The position numbers and the translations under genes were made by a program. The notes below the pieces were generated by a model. It was not told where the DNA came from. It did no database searches and saw only the letters and a list, made by a program, of their open reading frames with translations. A stretch of DNA of 64,000 nucleotides, taken from Lentzea kentuckyensis (GTDB lineage Bacteria; Actinomycetota; Actinomycetes; Mycobacteriales; Pseudonocardiaceae). Shown piece by piece: positions 32,697-41,088 of the stretch. Positions within the stretch are counted from its first letter, which is position 1; each line of letters starts with the position of its first letter. Location: the NCBI RefSeq assembly GCF_002150765.1, contig NZ_MUYM01000052.1, forward strand, positions 17,115-81,114, written 5' to 3'.

Positions 32697-33773
32697 CTTG
32701 GCGAAGAACTCGATGATGTCCTCGGCGTGTGCCCGAGGCTCCTCCATCGCGACGAAGTGGCCGCCGGGGTTGCCCTCGCCCCACCGGACGATGTCGTTCG
32801 TCTGTTCCGCGAGCCGGCGAATCCCCGGCGCCCCGTTGTACACACCGGTCGGCGCGACCTGTTGCCCGGTGGGCCAGGCGAACCGCGTGTTGTCGTACAT
32901 GAACCACGACGAGCTCGCGGCGGTGCCGGTGAACCAGTAGATGCTCGCGTTGGTCAGCAGCAGGTCGCGGTCGATGGCCAGGTCCGGCGTCGCGGCCGTG
33001 AACGTGAACTCCTTGAACTTCTGCATCAGCCAGCCCAGCAGCCCCGCCGGTGAGTCGGTCCAGCCGTAGGAGAACGTCTGCGGCGCGACGCGCAGGAGCG
33101 TGTGGTGGTCGACGGCGTACTTGGACCACTGCTCGATCTGTGCGAACGCGGCTCGTTCGTCCTCGGTCAGGTCCGCGTTCTCGTCGGGGAAGCCGAGGCC
33201 GCCGTCGATGTGCACGCCGACCACGCCGTCCGGATCGGCTTTCGCCGTCTCCTGGGCGATGTATGCCCCGAGGTCTCCGCCCTGCGTGCCATAGCGTTCG
33301 TAGCCGAGCCGGTGCATCAGCTCGGCCCACATGCGCCCGACCTGTGCGGTGCCGAACCCGGTTTCCGTTGGCGCGTCGGAGAAACCGAAGCCGGGCACGG
33401 ACGGTGCCACCACGTGGAAGTGCTCGGTCAGCAGGTCGATGGTGCTGGTGAACTCGACGACCGAGTTGGGCCAGCCGTGCGTGATGATCAGCGGGAGAGC
33501 GTCCGGGTTCTTCGACCGCGCGTGCAGGAAGTGCACGCGCAGCCCGTCGATCTCCGTCGTGTACTGGGGAAACGCGTTGAGCCGCTGTTCCTGTCCGCGC
33601 CAGTCGTAGCTGTGCCGCCAGTGGTGGGCGAGGTCCTTCAGGTAGTCGGCCGGGACGCCGCGGCTCCAGCCCTCGCCGGGGAGCTGCCGGGGCCAGCGCG
33701 TCTGGTCGAGCCGGGCGTGCAGGTCGTCGAGGTCGGTCTGCGGGATGTGGAGGTGGAACGGCGTGATCGTCAT
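32691..33773 (-). CDS. Epoxide hydrolase (EHN-type alpha/beta hydrolase)
   Basis: 360 residues. The N-terminal cap segment (FHLHIPQTDLDDLHARLDQTR) is the EHN domain of microsomal-type epoxide hydrolases. Oxyanion motif HGWP at 99-102, nucleophile Asp167 in GTQGGDLGAYI, and C-terminal histidine in GGHFVAMEEP complete the set. It opens epoxides to diols. In a cluster with AlkZ-like glycosylases it may inactivate a reactive epoxide in the product or shape its final structure. ATG 33773 is preferred over an extension with a weaker fit to the family. Confidence 0.92.
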   Translation of the reverse strand: MTITPFHLHIPQTDLDDLHARLDQTRWPRQLPGEGWSRGVPADYLKDLAHHWRHSYDWRGQEQRLNAFPQYTTEIDGLRVHFLHARSKNPDALPLIITHGWPNSVVEFTSTIDLLTEHFHVVAPSVPGFGFSDAPTETGFGTAQVGRMWAELMHRLGYERYGTQGGDLGAYIAQETAKADPDGVVGVHIDGGLGFPDENADLTEDERAAFAQIEQWSKYAVDHHTLLRVAPQTFSYGWTDSPAGLLGWLMQKFKEFTFTAATPDLAIDRDLLLTNASIYWFTGTAASSSWFMYDNTRFAWPTGQQVAPTGVYNGAPGIRRLAEQTNDIVRWGEGNPGGHFVAMEEPRAHAEDIIEFFAKL

Positions 33774-33791
33774 GTCCGTGACGCTATTCTC

Positions 33792-33818
33792 GAAGTAGGA
33801 CAGGTTCGGTCCCACTTC
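33792..33818. promoter_or_regulatory. Imperfect inverted repeat in the epoxide hydrolase/LLM gap
   Basis: GAAGTAGGAC-N7-GTCCCACTTC (9 of 10 pairs) in the 82-base divergent gap, the size and position of a TetR/MarR-type operator. No regulator gene is adjacent. Confidence 0.4.
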
Positions 33819-33855
33819 ACACGGGGATGTCGTTCGCAGGGCTAAGTTCTTCGTC

Positions 33856-34785
33856 GTGGAACTGCGCATCTTCACCGAGCCCCAGCAGGGGGCGAGCTAC
33901 GACGACCTGCTCCGGGTGGCCAGGACGGCCGAGGACGCCGGGTACGGCGCCTTCTTCCGCTCCGACCACTACCTCAGGATGGGGTCGGTCGACGGTCTGC
34001 CCGGCCCGACGGACCCGTGGATCACCTTCGCCGGTCTGGCCCGCGACACGACGACGATCCGCCTGGGCACCCTGATGACGGCGGCGACGTTCCGCCACCC
34101 CGGCCCGCTCGCCATCAGCGTCGCCCAGGTCGACCAGATGTCCGGCGGCCGCGTGGAGTTCGGCATCGGCGCGGGCTGGTACGAGGGCGAGCACACCGCG
34201 TACGGCATCCCGTTCCCGTCGCTGGCTGAGCGCTTCGAGCGCTACGAGGAGCAGGTCGCGATCATCACCGGCCTGTGGGAGACCCCGCTCGGCGGCACCT
34301 TCTCGTTCGAGGGCAAGCACTACACGCTGACCGACTCGCCCGCGCTGCCCAAGCCCGCGCAGGAACGCGTCCCGGTGCTGATCGGCGGCATGGGTGCTCG
34401 CCGGACGCCGGCACTGGCCGCGTCCTACGCCACCGAGTTCAACCTGCCGTTCGTCGGCATCGACGCCGCCATCGAGCAGTACGCCCGCGTCGACGCGGCC
34501 TGCGAGGAGATCGGCCGCGACCCCAGCGAGATCATCCGCTCGGTCGCCCTCGTCGCCTGTGTCGGCCGCACCGACGCCGACGTCGCCCGCCGCGCGGCCG
34601 CGATCGGCCGTGAGGTCGACGAGCTCAAGCAGAACGGCCTCGCCGGCAGCCCGGCCGAGATCGTCGACCGCATCGGCGCATGGCGTGATGCGACCGGTAT
34701 CCAGCGCGTGTACCTGCAGATGCTGGACCTGGCCGACCTCGACCACATCACTGAGATCGCCGAGGACGTCGCGCCCCAGCTCTGA
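33856..34785 (+). CDS. LLM-class F420-dependent oxidoreductase
   Basis: 309 residues from GTG 33856. Luciferase-like monooxygenase fold: FRSDHYLRM, GTLMTAATFRHPGPLAI, MSGGRVEFGIGAGWYEGEH and PVLIGGMGARRTPALAA are typical of actinobacterial TIGR03560-like F420 enzymes. It may be a tailoring reductase of the cluster or a core-genome gene: it follows the epoxide hydrolase divergently, and its stop codon overlaps the first AT-rich GATATATC motif of the core region. Substrate unknown. Confidence 0.88.
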   Translation: MELRIFTEPQQGASYDDLLRVARTAEDAGYGAFFRSDHYLRMGSVDGLPGPTDPWITFAGLARDTTTIRLGTLMTAATFRHPGPLAISVAQVDQMSGGRVEFGIGAGWYEGEHTAYGIPFPSLAERFERYEEQVAIITGLWETPLGGTFSFEGKHYTLTDSPALPKPAQERVPVLIGGMGARRTPALAASYATEFNLPFVGIDAAIEQYARVDAACEEIGRDPSEIIRSVALVACVGRTDADVARRAAAIGREVDELKQNGLAGSPAEIVDRIGAWRDATGIQRVYLQMLDLADLDHITEIAEDVAPQL

Positions 34786-34832
34786 TATATCGGTTGGCCT
34801 GATACATGGGATACTGATATATGGGATATCAG
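34784..34832. repeat. GATATATC-family motifs, first occurrence
   Basis: GATATATC (34784-34791) overlaps the LLM stop codon, followed by GATACATGGGATAC and GATATATGGGATATC up to 34832. Strongly AT-rich in a GC-rich setting. This is the leftmost site of the motif family in the window. Confidence 0.7.
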
Positions 34833-35335
34833 GCGAGCGCTTTGTGAACCTCTGCCGGCATCGGCATGGCGTACTTCGCGAAGCGCCGCCGATATCCGAT
34901 ATATCGCAGCTGCAACGCGGGATCGTCCAGGAAGCGCTTTTCCAGCCCGTCCTGCCCGAACACCAGCTTCAGCCCACGCCCGAGCATCGACGGCGAGTCG
35001 AGCTCGAAGCGGTCGCGCAACACGTCGGCGGCCGCGTGGTCGCCGAACTCGAGCGCGGCTCGTCGCACGGACTCGACCGGCACCATCAGGTACGGCTCGT
35101 CAGCGCGAACACCGTCGCGATATGCGATGTCCAATGCGCTGAGCGCCTTCTGGTGAGCTCCACCGTCGAGCCCGAGGTAGTACTGCTCCCAGTCGCCGAC
35201 GCTGATCTCACCACTCCAGGAGCGGACGGGTGCGGTGACTTTCTTCGGCGCCGCCGCCGCATCCGAGAACGTTCCTGATGACGCGAGCGCCGTGATTCCG
35301 GCAGCCGTGAACAACTGGCGTCGAGAAAGTCTCAC
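34829..35335 (-). CDS. Tat-exported protein of unknown function
   Basis: 168 residues from GTG 35335 with GGAGGAGGG upstream. The N-terminus RLSRRQLFTAAGITALASSG is a twin-arginine signal peptide, with likely cleavage after the Ala-rich stretch near residue 28, so the mature protein is exported folded. The rest (GDWEQYYLGLDGGAHQKALS, RYIGYRRRFAKYAMPMPAEV) is not recognised. Two AT-rich palindromic motifs lie inside the gene. It follows lipB on the same strand with a 43-base gap. Confidence 0.75.
   Translation of the reverse strand: MRLSRRQLFTAAGITALASSGTFSDAAAAPKKVTAPVRSWSGEISVGDWEQYYLGLDGGAHQKALSALDIAYRDGVRADEPYLMVPVESVRRAALEFGDHAAADVLRDRFELDSPSMLGRGLKLVFGQDGLEKRFLDDPALQLRYIGYRRRFAKYAMPMPAEVHKALA
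34890..34906. repeat. GATATATC-family motif inside a coding region
   Basis: CGATATCCGATATATCG lies within the Tat-protein gene, where it is read as R-Y-I-G-Y-R, a different frame from the D-I-S reading at other sites. A looser copy, GATATGCGATGTC, occurs at 35118-35130. Confidence 0.7.
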
Positions 35336-35378
35336 GACGCACCCTCCTCCGCGATCCCGCGAGCTCCCCGCCGCGGGG

Positions 35379-36122
35379 CTACGGAATGCTAGCGAAGGTG
35401 ATCCCCGGCGCGACGGGGCCAACCGGCTTGTGATGTGCCTGGCTCAAAGTGCGGTCCGTCAGGGGGAGTGTTCCGTCGAGCGCCGCAAGCACGGCGTCAC
35501 GGGCCAGGGGAAGCACCTCGGCCACCGTGACGTCCCTGCCCAGCTCGTGCGAGAGGGAAGCGACGCCCGCGTCCTTGATGCCGCACGGGATGATGTCGCC
35601 GAACGCCTCAAGGCTCGCGTTGCAGTTGATTTCGAAACCGTGCATGGTCACGCCGCGCTGCACGCGGATGCCGATGGCGGCGACCTTGCGCTCCGGGCCG
35701 CGGTCGTCGGCCGGGATCCACACGCCGCTGCGGCCCTCGACCCGGCCGGTGTGCACACCGAGCTGGTCGCAGACGTCGATCAGGCCCTGCTCGATGCGCC
35801 GCACGTAGTCCACGACGTCCATCGGCTCGGCCAGCCTGACGATCGGGTAGCCGACCAGCTGGCCAGGTCCGTGCCAGGTGATCTTGCCGCCGCGGTCGAC
35901 GTCGATGACGGGGGTGCTGCCGCCGCGCGGGCGTTCCTCGTCGAGGGTGCGCCGGCCGCAGGTGTAGACCGGCGGGTGCTCCAGCAACAGCAGCGTGTCA
36001 GGCCCGGTGCCACCCGCGCGAACCTCCACGATCTCCTTCTGGAGGTCCCACGCCGCCATGTAGTCGATGAGCCCCAGCTCACGGATGACGACGGGGTCTG
36101 ACGAGGTGCGGCACGAGTTCAC
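35379..36122 (-). CDS. lipB: Lipoyl(octanoyl) transferase
   Basis: 247 residues from GTG 36122. LipB signatures are complete: RGGKITWHGPGQLVGYPIV, Lys146 in RKVAAIGIRV, HGFEINCN and catalytic Cys180 in IIPCGIKD. It moves octanoyl from ACP to the lipoyl domains of E2 subunits and H protein, the first step of lipoate synthesis; its client SucB is encoded nearby at 37715. The start overlaps the end of the PAP2 gene by 44 bases. lipA, which usually follows lipB, is not in this window. Confidence 0.95.
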   Translation of the reverse strand: MNSCRTSSDPVVIRELGLIDYMAAWDLQKEIVEVRAGGTGPDTLLLLEHPPVYTCGRRTLDEERPRGGSTPVIDVDRGGKITWHGPGQLVGYPIVRLAEPMDVVDYVRRIEQGLIDVCDQLGVHTGRVEGRSGVWIPADDRGPERKVAAIGIRVQRGVTMHGFEINCNASLEAFGDIIPCGIKDAGVASLSHELGRDVTVAEVLPLARDAVLAALDGTLPLTDRTLSQAHHKPVGPVAPGITFASIP

Positions 36123-36657
36123 GACCCGACGTTACCAACCCCAGCGCGAGCGCTGCCACGAGTCCGACACCTGTCACACCCAGCACCGCGCCGATGACGT
36201 CGGTGACCCAGTGCATCTCCAGCACGACCCTGGCGAAACCGGCCACGAGCACCGCCAGCGCGGCCCACAGCACACCGCGTCCGAGCAACACGACCATCGT
36301 GAAACCGACCGACGCGACCGCCACCGTGTGCCCGCTCGGGTAGCTCGGCAGGTGGTACTCGATGGGCCGCACCCGGTCGAACAGCCACCGCGCCAGCAGC
36401 GTCGCGCAACACAGTCCGTGCAACGCCAACGCCTTCCACAGCCGTAGATCGCGCCGCCGCCACGCGAGCACGAACAACACCGCCGCGAAGCCCCACCCGA
36501 TCGTCGGCCCGAGCACCAGCCCCACAATGTATGCAGTCGTCCGAAGCCATTCCGGCCGCGGCAGCGTGTCGTGCACCCACACGTCGAGCCAGGTGACCTC
36601 CGGCATGCCGAGCAAGATCCAGGAGATCACCAGAAGGGCCGCGACGACACGAGTCAT
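36079..36657 (-). CDS. PAP2-family membrane phosphatase
   Basis: 192 residues, about five membrane helices. The three phosphatase motifs are RWLFDRVRP, PSYPSGH and ARVVLEMHWVTD, close to the KxxxxxxRP-PSGH-SRxxxxxHxxxD consensus with Arg for Lys and Ala for Ser at the first positions of motifs 1 and 3. It probably dephosphorylates phosphatidate or isoprenyl pyrophosphates. It starts in an ATGA overlap with the upstream TIGR01777 gene and overlaps lipB by 44 bases, so the three form one operon. Confidence 0.87.
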   Translation of the reverse strand: MTRVVAALLVISWILLGMPEVTWLDVWVHDTLPRPEWLRTTAYIVGLVLGPTIGWGFAAVLFVLAWRRRDLRLWKALALHGLCCATLLARWLFDRVRPIEYHLPSYPSGHTVAVASVGFTMVVLLGRGVLWAALAVLVAGFARVVLEMHWVTDVIGAVLGVTGVGLVAALALGLVTSGRELVPHLVRPRRHP

Positions 36658-37544
36658 GCCACCGCCGCGTTCAGTGCGGCCGGCAGCGCGGGATGCATGA
36701 AGTGGAAGCCGCGGCTCTCCAGCACCTTCGGCGTCAGCCCCGGCCCGCTCAACAACAGCTCCTGCGCCATCTCACCGCCGAGCAACGTCTTCAACGCGAA
36801 CGCCGGCACCACCCACGGCGTCGGCCGGTTCAGCGCCGTGCCGACCGCCTTGGTGAACTCGGCGTTCGTCACCGGCGTCGGTCCCGCGACGTTGACCGGT
36901 CCGCGGATGTCGTCGTGCTCGACGACGAACCGGTACGCGGACACGACGTCGTCCAGCGACACCCACGGGAAGAACTGCTCGCCGGTCCCGAGCTTGCCGC
37001 CCAGGAAGAACTGGAAGACCGGCTTCAACCGCCCGAACACACCGCCCGATGGCGAGATGACGACAGCGGTGCGCATTAGTACGACACGCACGCCGCCCTC
37101 CTGGGCCACGGACGTCGCCGCCTCCCAGTCCTGGGTCAGCCGCGACATGAACGTGTGGCCGCCCGGCGCGTCCTCGTCCGCAAGCCGGGATCCGGTGTCG
37201 CCGTAGAAGTGGGCGCCCGACGAGTTCACCAGCGCGGGCACGCCGTGCTCGACGACCGCCGCCGACAGCACCTCGGCCGGCACGACACGGCTGTCGTGCA
37301 GCACCTGCTTGCGCGCGTCGTCCCACCGCTTGTCGCCGATGCCCGCACCACAGAGGTTGACGACGGCGTCGACGCCGTCGAACGTGCCGTCGTCGATGCG
37401 GCCGGCGTACGGGTCCCACCCGCGCTCGTCAGGAGCAGCGGCTTTGCGGCGCACCAGCCGCAGCACCTCATGGCCGGCGGCGCGCATGGACGCCACCAGG
37501 CTCGTTCCGATCAGGCCCGACGATCCCGCGATGACAACTCGCAT
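36654..37544 (-). CDS. TIGR01777-family (SDR39U1/YfcH-like) epimerase
   Basis: 296 residues from ATG 37544 (GGGGA upstream; an in-frame GTG at 37562 is possible). Extended-SDR nucleotide loop MRVVIAGSSGLIGTSL, then AVVNLCGAGIGDKRW and SSGAHFYGDTGSR, characteristic of this family. The biochemical role of the family is unsettled. In actinobacteria it often sits near lipB and sucB, as here. First gene of the leftward lipB operon. Confidence 0.88.
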   Translation of the reverse strand: MRVVIAGSSGLIGTSLVASMRAAGHEVLRLVRRKAAAPDERGWDPYAGRIDDGTFDGVDAVVNLCGAGIGDKRWDDARKQVLHDSRVVPAEVLSAAVVEHGVPALVNSSGAHFYGDTGSRLADEDAPGGHTFMSRLTQDWEAATSVAQEGGVRVVLMRTAVVISPSGGVFGRLKPVFQFFLGGKLGTGEQFFPWVSLDDVVSAYRFVVEHDDIRGPVNVAGPTPVTNAEFTKAVGTALNRPTPWVVPAFALKTLLGGEMAQELLLSGPGLTPKVLESRGFHFMHPALPAALNAAVA

Positions 37545-37613
37545 ATGTAGATCGTTCCCCACTCAAGCACCGCATGCACAGCCACAGATCCCCTACTGGC
37601 CCCAGGATGTGCC

Positions 37614-37645
37614 GAAGGCCACCCCGGCAAACCGGGGTGGCCTTC
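37614..37645 (-). terminator. Terminator downstream of sucB
   Basis: GAAGGCCACCCCGG / CCGGGGTGGCCTTC with loop CAAA, between the sucB stop and the next leftward gene. Confidence 0.85.
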
Positions 37646-37675
37646 AGATCACACCTTCTGGTCACACTGTTCAGC

Positions 37676-37697
37676 GATATCCGATATATCGGATATC
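37676..37697. repeat. Perfect 22-bp AT-rich palindrome of the GATATATC family
   Basis: Perfect palindrome, half-site GATATCCGATA, with GATATATC at its centre, 18 bases after the sucB stop. It is the most complete copy in the window and probably shows the full form from which other sites are partial matches. Confidence 0.85.
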
Positions 37698-37714
37698 AGT
37701 CCTGCTCAGTGGCG

Positions 37715-39469
37715 TCAGAGACCGAGGTCGGCCTCGAACGCGCCCTCCTCGAGACGGTTCTTGACCGTCGTGAGGAAGCGGCCCGCGTCGGCACCGTCGA
37801 CCAGGCGGTGGTCGTAGGTGAGCGCCAGGTACATCATCGAGCGGATCGCGATGGTGTCGTTGCCGTCCTCGTCGGTCATGACGACCGCGCGCTTCTTCAC
37901 GACGCCGACGCCCAGGATGCCGACCTGCGGCTGCTGGATGATCGGGGTGTCGAAGAGCGCGCCGTTGCTGCCGAGGTTGGTCAGCGAGAACGTGCCGCCG
38001 GTGAGCTCGTCCGGGGTGAGCTTGTTCGAACGGGCGCGCCCGGCCAGGTCACCGATCTTGTGGGCGATGCCCGACAGGTTCAGGTCACCGGCGTTGTGGA
38101 TCACGGCGTTGAGCAGGCCGCGCTCCGTGTCGATCGCCAGACCGAGGTGCTCGGCACCGTGGTAGGTGACCTCCTTGCGCTCCTCGTCGATCGACGCGTT
38201 GAGCACCGGGTGGGCCTTGAGGGCCTCGATGGCGGCCTTGGCGAAGAACGGCAGGAACGTGAGCTTCGCGCCCTCACGAGCCTCGAACGCCTTCTTCGCC
38301 TGGTTGCGCAGCCGGGCGATCTTGGTCACGTCGACCTCGAACACCTGGGTGAGCTGGGCCGACATCTGCAGCGACTCACGCGTGCGCTGCGCGACGATCT
38401 GGCGCAGGCGCGGGAGCTTCTGCACGGTGCCGCGCTTGCCCGAGTTGTCGACCGCGGCCGGGGCGGCGGTACGAGCGGCGGGCGCGGCCGGAGCAGTGGC
38501 GGCCGGTGCCGGAGCCGGGGCCTTCTTGGCCTCGACGGCGGCGAGCACGTCCTGCTTGCGGATGCGGCCACCGACGCCGGTGCCCTTCAGCGAGCCCAGG
38601 TCGATGCCGTTCTCCGACGCGAGCTTGCGCACGAGCGGAGTGACGTACGGCGTGCCGTTCGCGTCGTCGCTCGAAGAAGCGGAGGCGGGAGCGGGCGCGG
38701 CCTGCGGGGCCGGAGCGGCGGGGGCCGGAGCCGGTGCCGGGGCGGCCTGCGGGGCCGGAGCCGCGGCGGGCGCGGGTGCCGGAGCGGCCTGCTGGGGAGC
38801 AGGCGCCGGGGCGGGCGCGGCGGCCGGAGCCGGGCTGCCCGAACCGATGACGGCGAGCTTGCCGCCGACCTCGACGGTCTCGTCCTCACCGGCGGTGATC
38901 TCGAGCAGCGTGCCCGCGACCGGCGACGGGATCTCGGTGTCGACCTTGTCGGTCGAGACCTCGAGCAGCGGCTCGTCGACCTCGACGCTGTCGCCGACCT
39001 GCTTCAGCCAGCGGGTGACGGTGCCCTCGGTGACGGACTCGCCGAGCGCGGGCATCGTGACGTCGGTGCCCTCGGCGGAACCACCCGACTGGGCGGGAGC
39101 CGGGGCTTCCTGCACGGCCTCGGCGGGCGCGGCGGACGGCTGCGTCTGCTGCGGCTGTGCCGATTCCTGGGGCTGTGCCGTTTCTTGGGGCGCGGACTCC
39201 TGGGCCGGAGCCGGCGCGGCGGAACCGCCGTCACCGTCACCGATGACCGCGAGCTCGCCACCGACCTCGACGGTGTCGTCCTCCTGCGCGACGATCTTCT
39301 GCAGGACACCGGCCGCCGGGGACGGGATCTCGGTGTCGACCTTGTCGGTGGACACCTCGAGCAACGGCTCGTCCACCTCCACCCGGTCGCCTTCCTGCTT
39401 CAACCACCGGGTGACCGTGCCCTCGGTGACGCTCTCACCGAGTGCGGGCATCTGGACGGAGAAGGCCAT
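37715..39469 (-). CDS. sucB: 2-Oxoglutarate dehydrogenase E2 (dihydrolipoyl succinyltransferase)
   Basis: 584 residues. Two lipoyl domains (about 1-77 and 136-210) with lipoyl lysines K43 and K175, both in STDKVDTE, joined by long Ala/Pro/Gln linkers; a peripheral subunit-binding domain (VTPLVRKLASENGIDLG, about 310-345); and a catalytic domain ending HRLVDGADAGRFL. In actinobacteria this protein serves 2-oxoglutarate and often pyruvate dehydrogenase complexes. lpd lies 51 bases upstream on the same strand, giving E3-E2 order. The linkers are strongly low-complexity. Confidence 0.95.
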   Translation of the reverse strand: MAFSVQMPALGESVTEGTVTRWLKQEGDRVEVDEPLLEVSTDKVDTEIPSPAAGVLQKIVAQEDDTVEVGGELAVIGDGDGGSAAPAPAQESAPQETAQPQESAQPQQTQPSAAPAEAVQEAPAPAQSGGSAEGTDVTMPALGESVTEGTVTRWLKQVGDSVEVDEPLLEVSTDKVDTEIPSPVAGTLLEITAGEDETVEVGGKLAVIGSGSPAPAAAPAPAPAPQQAAPAPAPAAAPAPQAAPAPAPAPAAPAPQAAPAPASASSSDDANGTPYVTPLVRKLASENGIDLGSLKGTGVGGRIRKQDVLAAVEAKKAPAPAPAATAPAAPAARTAAPAAVDNSGKRGTVQKLPRLRQIVAQRTRESLQMSAQLTQVFEVDVTKIARLRNQAKKAFEAREGAKLTFLPFFAKAAIEALKAHPVLNASIDEERKEVTYHGAEHLGLAIDTERGLLNAVIHNAGDLNLSGIAHKIGDLAGRARSNKLTPDELTGGTFSLTNLGSNGALFDTPIIQQPQVGILGVGVVKKRAVVMTDEDGNDTIAIRSMMYLALTYDHRLVDGADAGRFLTTVKNRLEEGAFEADLGL

Positions 39470-39520
39470 TGTTCGCTGACTCCTCGTGCTCTCGTGTGGC
39501 TGACTTTGTGTGGGGAACGG

Positions 39521-40909
39521 TCAGCCGTGCACGTGCAGCGGCTTGCCGGCCAGGGCGAGGAAGGCCTCGCCAAGGGCTTCAGTCTGGGTCGGGTGGGCGT
39601 GGATCAGCGGAGCCACGTCCTCGGGGTAAGCCTCCCAGCTGTAGATCAGCTGGGCCTCACCGATCAGCTCGCCGACGCGCTCGCCGACCATGGTCACACC
39701 GACGACGGGGCCGTCGGGCGCCTTGACCAGCTTCACGCCACCGGAGGTCTTGAGGATCTGGCTCTTGCCGTTGCCCGCGAGGTCGTAGATGAACACCTCG
39801 GCGGAACCGTACTTCTCCTTGGCCGCGGCCTCGGACAGACCGACGGAGGCGACCTCGGGCTTGCAGTAGGTGACGCGCGGGATGCCCGCCTCGTCGATCA
39901 CCTTCGGGTTCTGGCCCGCGATCTCCTCGGCCACGAAGATGCCCTGCTGGAAACCGCGGTGCGCGAGCTGCAGGCCCGGCACGATGTCGCCGACGGCGTA
40001 GACGTTCGGCAGGTTCGTGCGCAGGCGCTCGTCGGTGATGACGAACCCGCGGTCGATCGTGACGCCGGCCTCCTCGTAACCGTGGCCCGCGCTGTTCGGG
40101 CCGCGGCCGACCGCGACGAGCAGCAGGTCGGCGTCGAGGACGTCGCCGTTCTCCAGCGTGATCGACACGCCCGAGTCGGACTGGGTGGCGCCGGTGAACT
40201 TCACGCCGGTCTTGAACTTGATGCCGCGCTTGCGGAAGGCGCGCTCGAGCTGCTTGGACGCGTACTCGTCCTCGGCCGGCACCAGGCGGGGCAGGGCCTC
40301 GACGATGGTGACGTCCGCGCCGAACGACCGCCACACGCTGGCGAACTCCACACCGATGACGCCGCCGCCGAGGACGACGACCTTCTCCGGGATGAAGTCC
40401 AGGTTGAGCGCCTGGTCACTGGTGATGACCCGGCCGCCGATCTCCAGACCGGGCAGGCTGCGGGCGTACGAACCGGTCGCGAGCACCACGTTCTTGCCGA
40501 CGTAGCGCTGACCGTTCACGACGACCGTGTTCGGGCCGACGAACGTGCCCGCGCCCTCGACGAAGGTGACCTTGTTGGCCTTCGCCAGACCCTGCAGACC
40601 CTTGTAGAGCCGCGAGATCACGCCGTCCTTGTACGAGTTGACGCCGGCGATGTCGATGCCCTCGAGCGAGCTCTTCACGCCGAACTGGTCGCCTTCACGC
40701 GCGTTGTCCGCGACCTCGGCCGCGTGCAGCAGCGCCTTGGTCGGGATGCAACCGCGGTGCAGACAGGTGCCACCCAGCTTGTCCTTCTCGACCAGGACGA
40801 CGGACAGGCCGAGCTCGGCCGCGCGGAACGCGCAGGCATACCCACCTGAACCGCCGCCGAGGATGACGAGATCGGCGTTGGTGGCCGACTCCAGTTCCGG
40901 CGAAGTCAC
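39521..40909 (-). CDS. lpdA: Dihydrolipoyl dehydrogenase (E3)
   Basis: 462 residues. FAD motif DLVILGGGSGGYACAFRA, redox disulfide C49/C54 in GGTCLHRGCIPTK, NAD motif VVVLGGGVIGVEFA, and C-terminal dimerisation histidine in HAHPTQTEALGEAF. It reoxidises dihydrolipoamide of the E2 encoded next. It starts at ATG 40909 with GGAGATCC upstream. Confidence 0.96.
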   Translation of the reverse strand: MTSPELESATNADLVILGGGSGGYACAFRAAELGLSVVLVEKDKLGGTCLHRGCIPTKALLHAAEVADNAREGDQFGVKSSLEGIDIAGVNSYKDGVISRLYKGLQGLAKANKVTFVEGAGTFVGPNTVVVNGQRYVGKNVVLATGSYARSLPGLEIGGRVITSDQALNLDFIPEKVVVLGGGVIGVEFASVWRSFGADVTIVEALPRLVPAEDEYASKQLERAFRKRGIKFKTGVKFTGATQSDSGVSITLENGDVLDADLLLVAVGRGPNSAGHGYEEAGVTIDRGFVITDERLRTNLPNVYAVGDIVPGLQLAHRGFQQGIFVAEEIAGQNPKVIDEAGIPRVTYCKPEVASVGLSEAAAKEKYGSAEVFIYDLAGNGKSQILKTSGGVKLVKAPDGPVVGVTMVGERVGELIGEAQLIYSWEAYPEDVAPLIHAHPTQTEALGEAFLALAGKPLHVHG

Positions 40910-41088
40910 TTCGGATCTCCTCGGGATTACTTACTACGCGCGGGTGCGCGCGAGGTACGCGGCCATCTTGTCACTAGTTGCCAGAGCATGGTGATCCGGC
41001 ATGGGACACCACGCCCGACTCTGATCATTCACCTACTCATAACACCCCTACCTGGCACCATGGTGGAGGGAAGCGCAGGAGGTGCCCG

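Larger units (their letters stand above)
1..33773. other. Type II polyketide biosynthetic gene cluster (left edge cut)
   Basis: Continuous run of secondary-metabolism genes: deoxysugar formation, glycosyl transfer, export, redox tailoring, self-resistance, regulation, minimal type II PKS and starter-unit genes, plus an embedded YcaO peptide-modifying unit. The left end is open because the first gene is cut. The right limit is set after the epoxide hydrolase; the next gene (33856-34785) could belong to either side. AT-rich palindromes typical of the following core region begin only at 34784. Confidence 0.85.

Noticed and set aside
37724..39460. Long open frames on the plus strand opposite sucB and lpdA (up to about 1090 codons)
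   Set aside because: They are antisense shadows produced by high GC content; the minus-strand frames encode clear E2 and E3 proteins.
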